From Mesorhizobium sp. WSM4306 (GTDB lineage: Bacteria > Pseudomonadota > Alphaproteobacteria > Rhizobiales > Rhizobiaceae), in NCBI RefSeq assembly GCF_007003975.1, contig NZ_VFTC01000002.1, positions 1 to 64,000 on the forward strand: a DNA stretch of 64,000 bases, read 5' to 3'. How positions within the stretch are numbered: position 1 is the first letter of the stretch; every line of letters starts with the position of its first letter. The notes beneath the pieces were generated by a model. The model did not search any database, was not told the DNA's origin, and was given only the letters and a program-made list of their open reading frames with translations. Below are positions 22,889-31,193 of this stretch, in pieces. The position numbers and the translations under genes are program-made.

Positions 22889-24199
22889 ATGGCCGATCTG
22901 TTCAGCGTCGATGAACCGGAAAGAGCGCCACCTGGCCGGCCGCTCGCCGACCGGCTGCGCCCGAAAAACCTCGGCGAGGTCGTTGGCCAGGAGCATCTGA
23001 CCGGGCCCGATGGCGCGCTGACGCGGCTGATCAATTCCGGCTCGCTCGGCTCGATGATTTTTTGGGGACCGCCGGGGACCGGCAAGACGACTGTTGCGCG
23101 GCTGCTGGCCGGCGAGACCAGTCTTGCCTTCGAGCAGATATCGGCGGTGTTTTCCGGCGTCGCCGACCTGAAGAAGGTGTTCGAGGCGGCAAAACTGCGG
23201 CGCGCCAATGGCCGCCAGACGCTGCTGTTCGTCGACGAGATCCATCGCTTCAACCGCGCCCAGCAGGATTCCTTCCTCCCGGTCATGGAGGACGGCACGG
23301 TCGTGCTGGTTGGCGCCACCACCGAGAATCCCTCCTTCGAGCTCAATGCCGCGCTTCTATCGCGCGCGCGGGTGCTGGTGTTCCATTCGCTGGGCGAGGA
23401 GAGCATCGCCAAACTGATGACGCGGGCGGAGGAGGCCGAGGGCAGGGCGCTGCCGCTCGACGACGAGGCGCTGGCGATGCTCATCCGCATGAGCGATGGC
23501 GACGGTCGTGCCTCGCTGACCTTGGCCGAAGAGGTCTGGCGCGCCGCCAAACCTGGCGAGGTTTTCGATCCAGAAGGGCTGCAGCGCATCGTCCAGCGCC
23601 GCGCGCCGATCTACGACAAGGGCCAGGACGGCCACTACAATCTGATCTCGGCGCTGCACAAATCGGTGCGCGGGTCCGATCCCGACGCGGCTCTCTACTA
23701 TCTCGCCCGCATGTTCGACGCCGGCGAGGATCCGCTCTATCTCGGCCGCCGGCTGGTGCGCATGGCGATGGAGGATATCGGCCTCGCCGACCCGCAGGCG
23801 CTGGTCGTGGCCAACGCAGCCAAGGACGCCTATGACTATCTGGGCTCGCCCGAAGGCGAACTCGCCTTCGCCGAGGCGACCGTCTATCTCGCCACCGCGC
23901 CCAAATCCAACGCCGTCTACACCGCCTTCAAGGCCGCCACGCGGGCGGCGAAGGAGTTCGGTTCGCTGCTGCCGCCCAAGCACATCCTCAACGCGCCGAC
24001 CAAGCTGATGAAAGAGGAGGATTACGGCGCCGGCTACCGCTACGACCATGACCAGCCCGATGCCTTTTCCGGCCAGGACTATTTTCCGGAAAAGATGGGC
24101 CGGCAGACATTTTACGATCCGCCCGAACGTGGCTTCGAGCGCGACATCCGGAAACGGCTGGACTATTGGGCGAAGCTGCGCAGCGAGCGGGAAAAATAG
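22889..24199 (+). CDS. rarA: Replication-associated recombination protein A (AAA+ ATPase)
   Basis: 436 residues. RPLADRLRPKNLGEVVGQEHL opens the protein. Walker A is FWGPPGTGKTT (about residues 55-65), Walker B LLFVDEIHRFNR, sensor 1 GATTENPSFELN. The C-terminal tetramerisation region carries DKGQDGHYNLISALHKSVRGSDPDAALYYLARM. RarA/MgsA acts at stalled replication forks with SSB. It lies 43 bases after the protease gene, a frequent pairing in rhizobia. Confidence 0.95.
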   Translation: MADLFSVDEPERAPPGRPLADRLRPKNLGEVVGQEHLTGPDGALTRLINSGSLGSMIFWGPPGTGKTTVARLLAGETSLAFEQISAVFSGVADLKKVFEAAKLRRANGRQTLLFVDEIHRFNRAQQDSFLPVMEDGTVVLVGATTENPSFELNAALLSRARVLVFHSLGEESIAKLMTRAEEAEGRALPLDDEALAMLIRMSDGDGRASLTLAEEVWRAAKPGEVFDPEGLQRIVQRRAPIYDKGQDGHYNLISALHKSVRGSDPDAALYYLARMFDAGEDPLYLGRRLVRMAMEDIGLADPQALVVANAAKDAYDYLGSPEGELAFAEATVYLATAPKSNAVYTAFKAATRAAKEFGSLLPPKHILNAPTKLMKEEDYGAGYRYDHDQPDAFSGQDYFPEKMGRQTFYDPPERGFERDIRKRLDYWAKLRSEREK

Positions 24200-24472
24200 G
24201 CTTGCGCGCGCCTGTGGTTTTGGCGCCCCAGGACGAAACCGTGGCATGGGGCATTCCCGCCTCTATCCTTTCCTGTGCACTGAACTAAGTGGAATACAAA
24301 ACTCCAAATAATTTTGCCGGCAACCGCCGACGGCCACCCCAGCGCCGCGCGATGGCATTGTGCGTGGGGACAAAAGACCCTATCAAGGCGCACGGCCTCG
24401 GGGGTGGCCGTCGCCAAGATGCTTGGCGATTGTCGTCGCAACAGGAATCGCGCCCGGCGGCGCGAGAAAAAA

Positions 24473-25303
24473 ATGAAAAAGTCCCTTCGCAAATCCCTTC
24501 GCCAGGCTGTGATTGCACTGCCGGTTCTCGCGCTCGGCTTCTATTTCATCCCGATCCTGACGACGATCTGGATCGTCTGCGGCCTGATCGATGTGCTGCG
24601 CAATGCCAACAAGAACCTGTCGCTGTTGCGCGGCTATTTCCTCGGCAACGGCATCTTCACCTGGCTGCTGTCGCCCTTCAACCTTCTGGTCGATCTGCTT
24701 AGCTACCGCAACCCGGGCGTGTGGAAGCTGGAGCAGTTTCCGCCGGACTATCAGCGCGAGGTCAATGAGGTTCTCGACGTCTTCAAGGCGCGCAAGGACG
24801 AGATCATCGCCGATATAGACGCCAATTTCGGCACCGCCAGGCGCGGCATGTATGTCTATCAGTGGTACGGCAAGCACAAGATCGACAACGTCGCGGAATT
24901 CAACAAGGATTTCAAATACATCAAGACCATCGCCGTCTCGGTCTTCAGGAGCAAGGAATCGACCTCCTGGCATTTCGGACCGCTGCGGCTCAGCCTGCGC
25001 ATCCTCTACAATTTGCTGCCGGTGAAGGCCGAGATTTTCGTCGAGTGCAACGGCGCCAGGAACTACTGGCACGACAATCCGCTCTATATATTCGACGACA
25101 CGCTGCTGCACCGCTCGGTCAACGAGTATGACGGGCGCCGCTACTGCGTGTTCATGGACATCATCCGCCCATCGCCATTCCCCGGCCTTATCGCCGGCCT
25201 TCTGGCCATCGTCTCGGTCAGCGTCGAGCGCATCAACTCCATGTTCTACAAGAACTGGAAGATGCTCGGTTCGAGCAGGGCAAAGAAGGTCGAGACAACC
25301 TGA
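24473..25303 (+). CDS. Membrane-anchored aspartyl/asparaginyl beta-hydroxylase-like protein (LpxO-like)
   Basis: 276 residues from ATG 24473 (MKKSLRKSLRQAVIALPVLALGFYFI). One or two N-terminal hydrophobic segments (about 12-35 and 50-70) precede a cupin-type dioxygenase domain. The domain shows SWHFGPLRLSLRI (about 163-175) and FDDTLLHRSVNEYDGRRYCVFMDIIRP (about 210-236). The His of WHFGP and of LLHRS are the expected Fe(II) ligands, and the Arg near the end is expected to bind 2-oxoglutarate. Related proteins hydroxylate lipid A acyl chains or peptidyl Asp/Asn, and the membrane anchor favours a lipid substrate. It ends 31 bases before crcB. The 273 bases before it hold no clear gene. Confidence 0.75.
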   Translation: MKKSLRKSLRQAVIALPVLALGFYFIPILTTIWIVCGLIDVLRNANKNLSLLRGYFLGNGIFTWLLSPFNLLVDLLSYRNPGVWKLEQFPPDYQREVNEVLDVFKARKDEIIADIDANFGTARRGMYVYQWYGKHKIDNVAEFNKDFKYIKTIAVSVFRSKESTSWHFGPLRLSLRILYNLLPVKAEIFVECNGARNYWHDNPLYIFDDTLLHRSVNEYDGRRYCVFMDIIRPSPFPGLIAGLLAIVSVSVERINSMFYKNWKMLGSSRAKKVETT

Positions 25304-25334
25304 CGCGTAGTCTTGACCGGCAAGAGGGAGCGCG

Positions 25335-25721
25335 ATGTATCACCTGTTGCTTGTCTGTCTTGGCGGCGCGATCGGCGCGATGGCCCGCTTCTTCCTGTCC
25401 GGCTTCATCGCCCGCCGAATCGGCGAGACCTTTCCCTGGGGTACGATGGTCGTTAACGTCTCGGGGGCGTTTGCGATCGGCGTCGTCGCGCATGCGGTGG
25501 CACGCGACGGAATGCCCGCCATCTGGGCCTTTGCAGTTACCGGCTGCCTCGGCTGCTATACCACGGTCTCTTCCTTCAGCCTGCAGACGCTGGCGCTGGC
25601 CCGCGAGGGTGAATGGTTGCGCGCCGGCGGCAATGTGCTGCTTTCGGTTGTTCTGAGCCTCGGCGGCGTGACGCTGGGCTTTGCCGCGGGAAGTCTCCTG
25701 ATCGGCAACGGGGCGCCATGA
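25335..25721 (+). CDS. crcB: Fluoride channel CrcB/Fluc, first paralogue
   Basis: 128 residues with four hydrophobic segments. It shows GGAIGAMARF (about 10-19), PWGTMVVNVSGAFAIG with the conserved TM2 Asn, and TGCLGCYTTVSSFSLQTL in TM3, where most Fluc proteins have GGxTTFSTFS. The Cys and Val substitutions are notable. The N-terminus carries no charge before TM1. GAGGGAG lies before ATG. It overlaps the second crcB (ATGA). Fluc proteins export F- as dual-topology dimers. Confidence 0.9.
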   Translation: MYHLLLVCLGGAIGAMARFFLSGFIARRIGETFPWGTMVVNVSGAFAIGVVAHAVARDGMPAIWAFAVTGCLGCYTTVSSFSLQTLALAREGEWLRAGGNVLLSVVLSLGGVTLGFAAGSLLIGNGAP

Positions 25722-26218
25722 GCAGTCCGCGGAAGCTTCGCTCCGGCGGAACGGACGCCGCCGCGGCAGGGCACGCGGCGCGCCTCATTGGCTGGCGTAA
25801 AACGAGTGAAACGGTTCGGATCTATGCTACCGTGGCAGCCGGCGGCATGATCGGCGGCGTGCTGCGGGCGCTTGTCTCATTGGCGAGCAATGCCTTGTGG
25901 GGCAGTGGATTCCCCTTCGGCACGCTCCTCGTGAACATTATCGGCTCATTCCTCATCGGCTTCTACGCGACATTGACGGGGCCGGAAGGCCGTGTCTTCG
26001 CCAGCCCGTTGCAGCGCCAGTTCTTCATGGCCGGCTTCTGTGGCGGCCTGACGACCTTTTCCGCGTTCAGCCTTGAAACGCTCATCCTCGCGCAAGGCGG
26101 GGACCTTGTGGCGGCGGGGCTCAATATCGCGATCTCCGTGGTGGCGTGGCTTGCCGCCGTCTGGCTTGGCCACATCTTTGCAATGCGCCTCAACCGACTG
26201 AGAGGATCCGGGCAATGA
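25718..26218 (+). CDS. crcB: Fluoride channel CrcB/Fluc, second paralogue with N-terminal extension
   Basis: 166 residues from ATG 25718. About 35 hydrophilic, Arg/Lys-containing residues precede the first membrane segment (ATVAAGGMIGGVLRALVSL). Then come FGTLLVNIIGSFLIG and MAGFCGGLTTFSAFSLETL, close to consensus. The basic extension suggests a cytoplasmic N-terminus, unlike the uncharged first paralogue. Start and stop overlap both neighbours (ATGA), so the three genes are translationally coupled. Confidence 0.9.
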   Translation: MSSPRKLRSGGTDAAAAGHAARLIGWRKTSETVRIYATVAAGGMIGGVLRALVSLASNALWGSGFPFGTLLVNIIGSFLIGFYATLTGPEGRVFASPLQRQFFMAGFCGGLTTFSAFSLETLILAQGGDLVAAGLNIAISVVAWLAAVWLGHIFAMRLNRLRGSGQ

Positions 26219-26553
26219 AAATACCGACACAGGCGCAATTGCTGCGCATATTCATCGGCGAGAACGACAGGGCAGACGGCCGTCCGCTGTATGAGGCAAT
26301 CGTGCTCAAGGCCCGCGAAATGCAGGTTGCCGGCGCGACCGTCCTGCGCGGAGCGATGGGGTTCGGCCATTCCAGCCGGCTTCATACCACGAAGATCCTC
26401 CGTTTGTCAGAGGATCTGCCCCTTGTGATCGAGATCGTCGATGGCGAGGAAAAGATAGCCGCTTTCCTGCCAATACTTGAGACAATCATGACAAGCGGTC
26501 TGATCACGCTGGAGAAAGTTCAGGTTCTGCAATATGGAACCGACAACGAATGA
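26215..26553 (+). CDS. DUF190 family protein (CrcB-associated)
   Basis: 112 residues: LLRIFIGENDRADGRPLYEAIVLKAREMQVAGATVLRGAMGFGHSS, then LRLSEDLPLVIEIVDGEEKI. This is the PII-like ferredoxin fold of DUF190, a family repeatedly found beside crcB. It overlaps the second crcB by four bases. No experimental role is known to me. A cytoplasmic regulator or accessory factor of fluoride export is an inference from context. Confidence 0.85.
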   Translation: MKIPTQAQLLRIFIGENDRADGRPLYEAIVLKAREMQVAGATVLRGAMGFGHSSRLHTTKILRLSEDLPLVIEIVDGEEKIAAFLPILETIMTSGLITLEKVQVLQYGTDNE

Positions 26554-26616
26554 CCGAGTATGAGGTTGCGGGTGCCGGCGAATGCCGCTGCATGCCGCGG
26601 AACGGCGATTGGAATT

Positions 26617-27597
26617 ATGGCAGGCGTTGAACAGATCACAGTGGAGGCCGGCGAGGCGGGCATGCGGCTCGATCGCTGGTTCAAGACCCATTTCCCCGGC
26701 CTCGGGTTCGGCCATCTGCAGAAGTTGCTGCGTTCCGGCCAGATCCGCGTCGATGGCGGTCGGGTCAAGGCTGACAGCCGTGTCGAGCCGGGCCAGGTGG
26801 TGCGCGTGCCGCCGCTCGAGGTCGACAAGAAGGGCGAGAGCGCGCTTACCGGTCACTCGATCCGCAACCAGGGCGACGCCGATGTACTGGCCAAGATGCT
26901 GATCCACGAGGACCCGAAGGTCTTTGTCTTCAACAAGCCGGCTGGCCTGGCCGTGCAAGGCGGCTCGGGTGTTACCCGCAATGTCGACGACATGCTGGAG
27001 GCATGGCGCAGCCAGAAGGGCGAGAAGCCGCGCCTTGTGCACCGGCTCGACCGCGACACGTCGGGCGTGCTGGTGGTTGCCCGCACCCGGCTTGCGGCGA
27101 TGAAGCTCTCAGAGTCCTTTCGCGCACGCGAGACCAAGAAGACCTACTGGGCGCTAGTCAAGGGCGTGCCGCCCAAGCGCGAGGACAAGATCTCGACCTG
27201 GCTGATCAAGGAGCCGACCGAGGACGGTGATCGCGTGCGGGTGGCCGCCCATGGTGAAAAAGGCGCCGACCACGCCGTGTCCTACTACCGCATCATCGAG
27301 CAGGCGGCGCAGACGATGACCTGGCTGGAAATGGAGCCCTATACCGGCCGCACCCACCAGCTTCGCGTCCATGCCGCCTATATTGGCTGCCCGATCATCG
27401 GCGACCCCAAATATTTCGAGGCCGACACCAATTGGGATTTCCCTGGCGGCATTCAGAATCGCCTGCATCTGCATGCGCGCCGCATCGTCATTCCGCACCC
27501 GGACAAGGGCGTCATCGACGTCACCGCGCCGATGCCGCCGCATATGCGCCAGAGCTGGAACCTGATCGGCTTCGACGACGCCAGCGCGGAGGACTGA
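26617..27597 (+). CDS. Ribosomal large-subunit pseudouridine synthase, RluA/RluC family
   Basis: 326 residues from ATG 26617 (MAGVEQITVEAGEAGMRLDRWFK). An S4 RNA-binding domain (about 16-75, GHLQKLLRSGQIRVDG) precedes the catalytic domain with LVHRLDRDTSGVLVVARTR, in which the Asp of HRLDRDTSG is catalytic. Later motifs are EPYTGRTHQLRVHAAYIGCPIIGDPKY and LHLHARRI. RluC modifies 23S U955/U2504/U2580, but the exact target here is inferred. An upstream in-frame start at 26560 lacks family similarity. Confidence 0.9.
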   Translation: MAGVEQITVEAGEAGMRLDRWFKTHFPGLGFGHLQKLLRSGQIRVDGGRVKADSRVEPGQVVRVPPLEVDKKGESALTGHSIRNQGDADVLAKMLIHEDPKVFVFNKPAGLAVQGGSGVTRNVDDMLEAWRSQKGEKPRLVHRLDRDTSGVLVVARTRLAAMKLSESFRARETKKTYWALVKGVPPKREDKISTWLIKEPTEDGDRVRVAAHGEKGADHAVSYYRIIEQAAQTMTWLEMEPYTGRTHQLRVHAAYIGCPIIGDPKYFEADTNWDFPGGIQNRLHLHARRIVIPHPDKGVIDVTAPMPPHMRQSWNLIGFDDASAED

Positions 27598-27599
27598 CA

Positions 27600-27806
27600 T
27601 TGGCTGTTGCCTCGGCATTGGACCGCCGCGACGCGGTCGATCTGGCGGCTGCTTCGATCATGGTCGGGCTGACCTTTTCCTGGGGGCTGAACTACGTTGC
27701 CGGTGAGGCGCCGACAGTCAGGATCTTCGTGGCGCTTGGGCTGATCGCGGTCGGCCTCATCATCGTCAATAGGCCGGCGCGCAAGCAGGTTTTGGCAAAT
27801 TTATAG
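27600..27806 (+). pseudogene. Internally deleted EamA/DMT transporter remnant
   Basis: A 68-codon frame (TTG at 27600, TAG at 27804) joins an EamA-type N-terminus (AASIMVGLTFSWGLNYVAG) directly to an EamA-type C-terminus (EAPTVRIFVALGLIAVGLIIVNRPAR). Intact family members have about 290-300 residues and ten membrane helices, so some 230 residues are missing with the frame preserved. The stop codon lies inside the first bases of the palindromic repeat that follows. It is most likely a non-functional relic. Confidence 0.7.
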
Positions 27807-27856
27807 AGCATGATGTTGTCCGAAAACCGCTTCATACTTTTCGGCATCATGCTCTA
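27804..27856. repeat. RIME-like palindromic repeat with perfect 12-bp ends
   Basis: TAGAGCATGATG (27804-27815) and CATCATGCTCTA (27845-27856) are perfect inverted ends enclosing the TTGTCCGAAAACCGCTTCATACTTTTCGG core shared with the copy at 16217. The left end supplies the stop codon of the preceding transporter remnant. The ATP12 gene begins 12 bases after the right end. Confidence 0.9.
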
Positions 27857-27867
27857 AGGAGTTCGAG

Positions 27868-28659
27868 ATGCGCGATATCCTCAACGACCTCGAAGCAGGC
27901 AAGCAACTGTCCGATCCGGATCCGGTGCGCCGCGCGCAGATCCAGATGAAGACGCATCTGCCGAAGCGTTTCTACAAGGACGTTTCCGTCGTGCCGGTGG
28001 ACGACGGCTTTGCCGTGCATCTCGACGACAAGCCGGTGCGCACGCCGGGCAAAGCGTTGCTGGCGCTGCCGACCGAGAAGGCAGCACAGTTGGTAGCCGG
28101 CGAATTCGACGCGCAAGGTGAGACCATCGATCCCGTCACGATGCCGGTGCTGCGTCTGGTCAACACCGCCATCGACGGCGTCGCCAGCGACCCGCAGGCG
28201 GTGCTGGAGGACGTGTTGCGTTTCGCGTCGTCCGATCTGACCTGCTACCGCGCCGACGCGCCGCAGGGACTGGTCGAGCGCCAGAATGCGCATTGGGATC
28301 CGGTGATTGACTGGGCGCGCAGCGCGCTTGGCGCCCGCTTCAATCTTGCCGAGGGCATCATCCACGTCGAACAGCCGCGTGAAAGCATCGCCGTGCTCGG
28401 CGCTCATCTTGCCCAGCGCGCCGAGCCGCTGCGGCTCGCTGCCATCCATGTCATGACCTCGCTGACCGGGTCGGCGCTGCTGGCGCTTGCAGTCGACTAC
28501 GGCGCGCTTGACGGCGAGGCGGCTTGGGCCGCCGGCCATGTCGATGAGGACTGGCAGATCGAGCACTGGGGCCAGGATGCCGAGGCGGTGGCACGCCGCT
28601 CGGCCCGCAAGCGTGATATGATGGGCGCCGTCAGCCTGCTGCAAGCGCTCAAGGCCTGA
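27868..28659 (+). CDS. ATP12-family F1-ATPase assembly chaperone
   Basis: 263 residues. LPKRFYKDVSVVPVDDGFAVHLDDKPVRTPGKALLALPTEKAAQLVAGEFDAQ (about 31-83) is the ATP12 signature. Next come RLVNTAIDGV, ASSDLTCYRAD and the C-terminal EDWQIEHWGQDAEAVARRSARKRD. In mitochondria ATP12 binds F1 alpha, and the alphaproteobacterial homologues are presumed to assist ATP synthase assembly. AAGGAG precedes the ATG. Confidence 0.9.
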   Translation: MRDILNDLEAGKQLSDPDPVRRAQIQMKTHLPKRFYKDVSVVPVDDGFAVHLDDKPVRTPGKALLALPTEKAAQLVAGEFDAQGETIDPVTMPVLRLVNTAIDGVASDPQAVLEDVLRFASSDLTCYRADAPQGLVERQNAHWDPVIDWARSALGARFNLAEGIIHVEQPRESIAVLGAHLAQRAEPLRLAAIHVMTSLTGSALLALAVDYGALDGEAAWAAGHVDEDWQIEHWGQDAEAVARRSARKRDMMGAVSLLQALKA

Positions 28660-28839
28660 TGTCAGGCTCAATGCCGCACTGCACCTAATACCAAAGTCAT
28701 AAACCCAAGGTCGGTCTGCCTCCGGCTGCCGCTTTCTGTCATTTTTGCGCCGATGGCTGAGCTGAGTCCGCGTTCGGAGGGAACGTGGGCGTTGAAGCAC
28801 AGCATCGAGGCAGACGGGATCTCACGGGAGGACATTTCC

Positions 28840-30726
28840 ATGGCAATGGCATCGACCGCCGGCGGAAGCAGCCGAGGCATGACGCGGGAGGAGAAGAAAG
28901 TCATCTTCGCTTCTTCGCTCGGCACCGTTTTCGAATGGTATGATTTCTATCTCTACGGGGCGTTGGCGGCCGCGATCGGCGCCGCATTCTTCGCTTCATA
29001 TCCAGAGGCGACCCGCAACATCTTCACGCTGCTGGTTTTCGCCGCCGGCTTCCTCGTGCGTCCGTTCGGCGCGCTGGTGTTCGGCCGCATCGGCGATCTC
29101 GTCGGCCGCAAATACACATTCCTTGTCACCATCACCATCATGGGCCTGTCGACCTTCCTGGTCGGCCTGCTTCCCGGTTCGGCGAGCTGGGGCATTGCGG
29201 CGCCCATTATCCTGGTTGGGTTGCGCATGCTGCAAGGCCTGGCGCTTGGCGGTGAGTATGGAGGTGCGGCGACCTATGTCGCCGAACATGCTCCCGACGA
29301 CCGCCGAGGCTTCTATACGTCGTGGATCCAGACAACGGCCACGCTTGGCCTGTTTCTGTCGCTGATTATCATCCTGATCGTGCAGAATTCGCTGAGCAAG
29401 GAGGATTTCGCGGCCTGGGGCTGGCGTATTCCATTCCTGGTCTCGTCCATCCTGCTCGCCATATCGGTTTGGATTCGTCTGTCGCTCGCCGAATCGCCGA
29501 CCTTCCAGCGGATGAAGGACGAGGGCAAGGGCTCCAAGGCGCCTCTGTCGGAAGCCTTCGGCCAGTGGAAGAACGCCAAGATCGCGCTTCTGGCGCTGCT
29601 CGGCCTCACCGCCGGCCAGGCCGTGGTCTGGTACAACGGCCAGTTCTATGCGCTGTTCTTCCTGGCCAATGTGCTCAAGGTCGATCCGCAGTCGGTCAAC
29701 ATCATGATCGCGATCGCGCTGGCGCTCGGCTCGATCTTCTTCGTCGTGTTCGGCTGGCTCTCCGACAAGGTCGGTCGCAAGCCGATCATCATGGCCGGTC
29801 TTGCGCTGGCGATCGTCACCACCTTCCCGCTGTTCAAAGCGCTGACCTGGGCCGCCAACCCGGCGCTCGCCACCGCGCAGCAGAACACGCGTGCCACGGT
29901 GACCGCCGCACCGGGAGACTGCAAGTTCCAGTTCAATCCGACCGGAACACGCAAGCCTCTCACTTCGTGCGATATTGCGACCGACTTCCTTGCCAAGAGC
30001 TCCGTGCCCTACGACATCGTCACGACGGCGGCACCGGGAACCGCGGCCAGTGTCAAGATTGGCACCGAAACGGTGGCGTCCTATGATGCGGTGGCAGCCG
30101 CGGACAAGGCGGCTTCAAACGATGCTGCTTTCAAGAAGGCAGTCAACCTCGCGCTTCAGGCCGGCGGCTATCCGTTGAAACGTGCTGCCGCCAAGGTTGC
30201 CGACCAAAAGCTCGACGCCTTTGTAGCGGCCAATCCCGAACTGAAACTCGACGCGGCAGCCATTCGCGCCGGCGAAAAAGCCAGTGTCCCGCTCGCCCAG
30301 GCGGTCAAGGACAAGGTGCTGACGGCAGATGACGCCGCCGGCGCCACCGACGTGACGGTCTACAGTGTTCCGGCGGCCGGTGCATTCTCGATGTTTGCCG
30401 ACCCGGCAGCCGTCAACTGGGCAAAGGTCATCGGCATCCTGTTCATCCTGGTCGTCTATGTGACCATGGTCTACGGGCCGATCGCTGCGATCCTGGTCGA
30501 GATGTTCCCGACCCGCATCCGCTACACCGGCATGTCGCTGCCCTATCACATCGGCAATGGCTGGTTCGGCGGCCTGCTGCCGGCGATCGTGTTCGCGCTC
30601 AGCGCTTCCAAGGGCGATATCTATTACGGCCTCTGGTACCCGGTGGTGATCTCGGCGATGTCGCTGATCATCGGCATGATCTTCGTCAGGGATACGCTGG
30701 GAACCGACCTGCATACTAAGCAGTAG
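28840..30726 (+). CDS. MFS transporter (MHS family) with a large non-membrane insertion
   Basis: 628 residues from ATG 28840, chosen for GGGAGGA eight bases upstream. The N-terminal half is typical metabolite:H+ symporter: GTVFEWYDFYLYG (about 29-41), RPFGALVFGRIGDLVGRKYTF, GLRMLQGLALGGEYGGAATY. The C-terminal half has EMFPTRIRYTGMSLPYHIGNGWFGG. Between about residues 341 and 525, where relatives have a short loop, lies some 185 residues of Ala/Lys/Asp-rich sequence with two cysteines (GDCKFQF and TSCDIA). Typical MHS proteins have 430-450 residues. The substrate cannot be told (proline, betaine or dicarboxylate carriers are relatives). Confidence 0.85.
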   Translation: MAMASTAGGSSRGMTREEKKVIFASSLGTVFEWYDFYLYGALAAAIGAAFFASYPEATRNIFTLLVFAAGFLVRPFGALVFGRIGDLVGRKYTFLVTITIMGLSTFLVGLLPGSASWGIAAPIILVGLRMLQGLALGGEYGGAATYVAEHAPDDRRGFYTSWIQTTATLGLFLSLIIILIVQNSLSKEDFAAWGWRIPFLVSSILLAISVWIRLSLAESPTFQRMKDEGKGSKAPLSEAFGQWKNAKIALLALLGLTAGQAVVWYNGQFYALFFLANVLKVDPQSVNIMIAIALALGSIFFVVFGWLSDKVGRKPIIMAGLALAIVTTFPLFKALTWAANPALATAQQNTRATVTAAPGDCKFQFNPTGTRKPLTSCDIATDFLAKSSVPYDIVTTAAPGTAASVKIGTETVASYDAVAAADKAASNDAAFKKAVNLALQAGGYPLKRAAAKVADQKLDAFVAANPELKLDAAAIRAGEKASVPLAQAVKDKVLTADDAAGATDVTVYSVPAAGAFSMFADPAAVNWAKVIGILFILVVYVTMVYGPIAAILVEMFPTRIRYTGMSLPYHIGNGWFGGLLPAIVFALSASKGDIYYGLWYPVVISAMSLIIGMIFVRDTLGTDLHTKQ

Positions 30727-30746
30727 CCGACGGCGTGGTATCAAAC

Positions 30747-30779
30747 AAAACCCGGCGCGAGCGATCGCGCCGGGTTTTT
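30747..30779. terminator. Bidirectional terminator between MFS gene and DUF2735 gene
   Basis: AAAA-CCCGGCGCGA (30751-30760), loop GCGA, TCGCGCCGGG (30765-30774), TTTTT. A-run and T-run on opposite sides serve the two convergent genes. Confidence 0.9.
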
Positions 30780-30822
30780 CAATGGTCAGACCTGCTTTTC
30801 AGCTGTTGGTCCGGGGAGACGG

Positions 30823-31059
30823 CTAGCTCTTGCGAGGCTGCTCGGCTTCCGCGATGGCGGCCTCGTGGTACCAGGCCTCGCCATAACCCAGGGGATGATC
30901 GCGCAATGAGGCAAGCTCTGCCGCGAACTTGGCCTTTACGCCTAAATTTGAGGCAGCTGCACGCGCTGCCATCGGGAACATCAGGATTTTTGCCGACGGA
31001 CGGGCTGGCGTGATTTCCACTGTCGGTCTCCTTTCTTCTGGAGAGGCTTGTCGATTCAT
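30823..31059 (-). CDS. DUF2735 family protein, divergent from glnII
   Basis: 78 residues. SAKILMFPMAARAAASN (about 22-38) and GEAWYHEAAIAEAE (about 60-73) match the short Rhizobiales DUF2735 family, whose genes commonly sit next to glnII. GGAAAG lies just upstream of the ATG. Function unknown. The location suggests nitrogen regulation, possibly of GSII. It shares a 279-base control region with glnII. Confidence 0.75.
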   Translation of the reverse strand: MNRQASPEERRPTVEITPARPSAKILMFPMAARAAASNLGVKAKFAAELASLRDHPLGYGEAWYHEAAIAEAEQPRKS

Positions 31060-31088
31060 CTTTCCACGAAAGTAAGTCCTGCAATCCG

Positions 31089-31107
31089 TTTAGGCAAGAT
31101 GCCTAAA
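31089..31107. promoter_or_regulatory. Perfect palindrome upstream of the DUF2735 gene
   Basis: TTTAGGCA (31089-31096), AGA, TGCCTAAA (31100-31107). It lies 30 bases before the DUF2735 ATG in the divergent region, a position suited to an operator. The binding protein is unknown. Confidence 0.45.
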
Positions 31108-31121
31108 GAAAGATCAGCATT

Positions 31122-31138
31122 TGCCTGTTATTTAAGCA
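31122..31138 (+). promoter_or_regulatory. Candidate NtrC binding site for glnII
   Basis: TGC-N11-GCA (31122-31124 and 31136-31138), extended to TTTGC/GCAAA. It sits 96 bases upstream of the sigma54 promoter, the usual enhancer distance. The half-sites agree with the NtrC consensus only in the TGC/GCA core. Confidence 0.45.
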
Positions 31139-31193
31139 AATTCCGTCTTTGATCGATCGCGGCGCATTGCTTAGACGGCTTGGCCGCATCGCT

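Noticed and set aside
21622..23589. 655-codon minus-strand frame across the Deg protease and rarA
   Set aside because: It spans two certain genes on the other strand, with shadow-type composition.
25200..25334. Fluoride riboswitch upstream of the first crcB
   Set aside because: Only 31 bases separate crcB from the preceding gene, and the conserved crcB-RNA motifs were not found.
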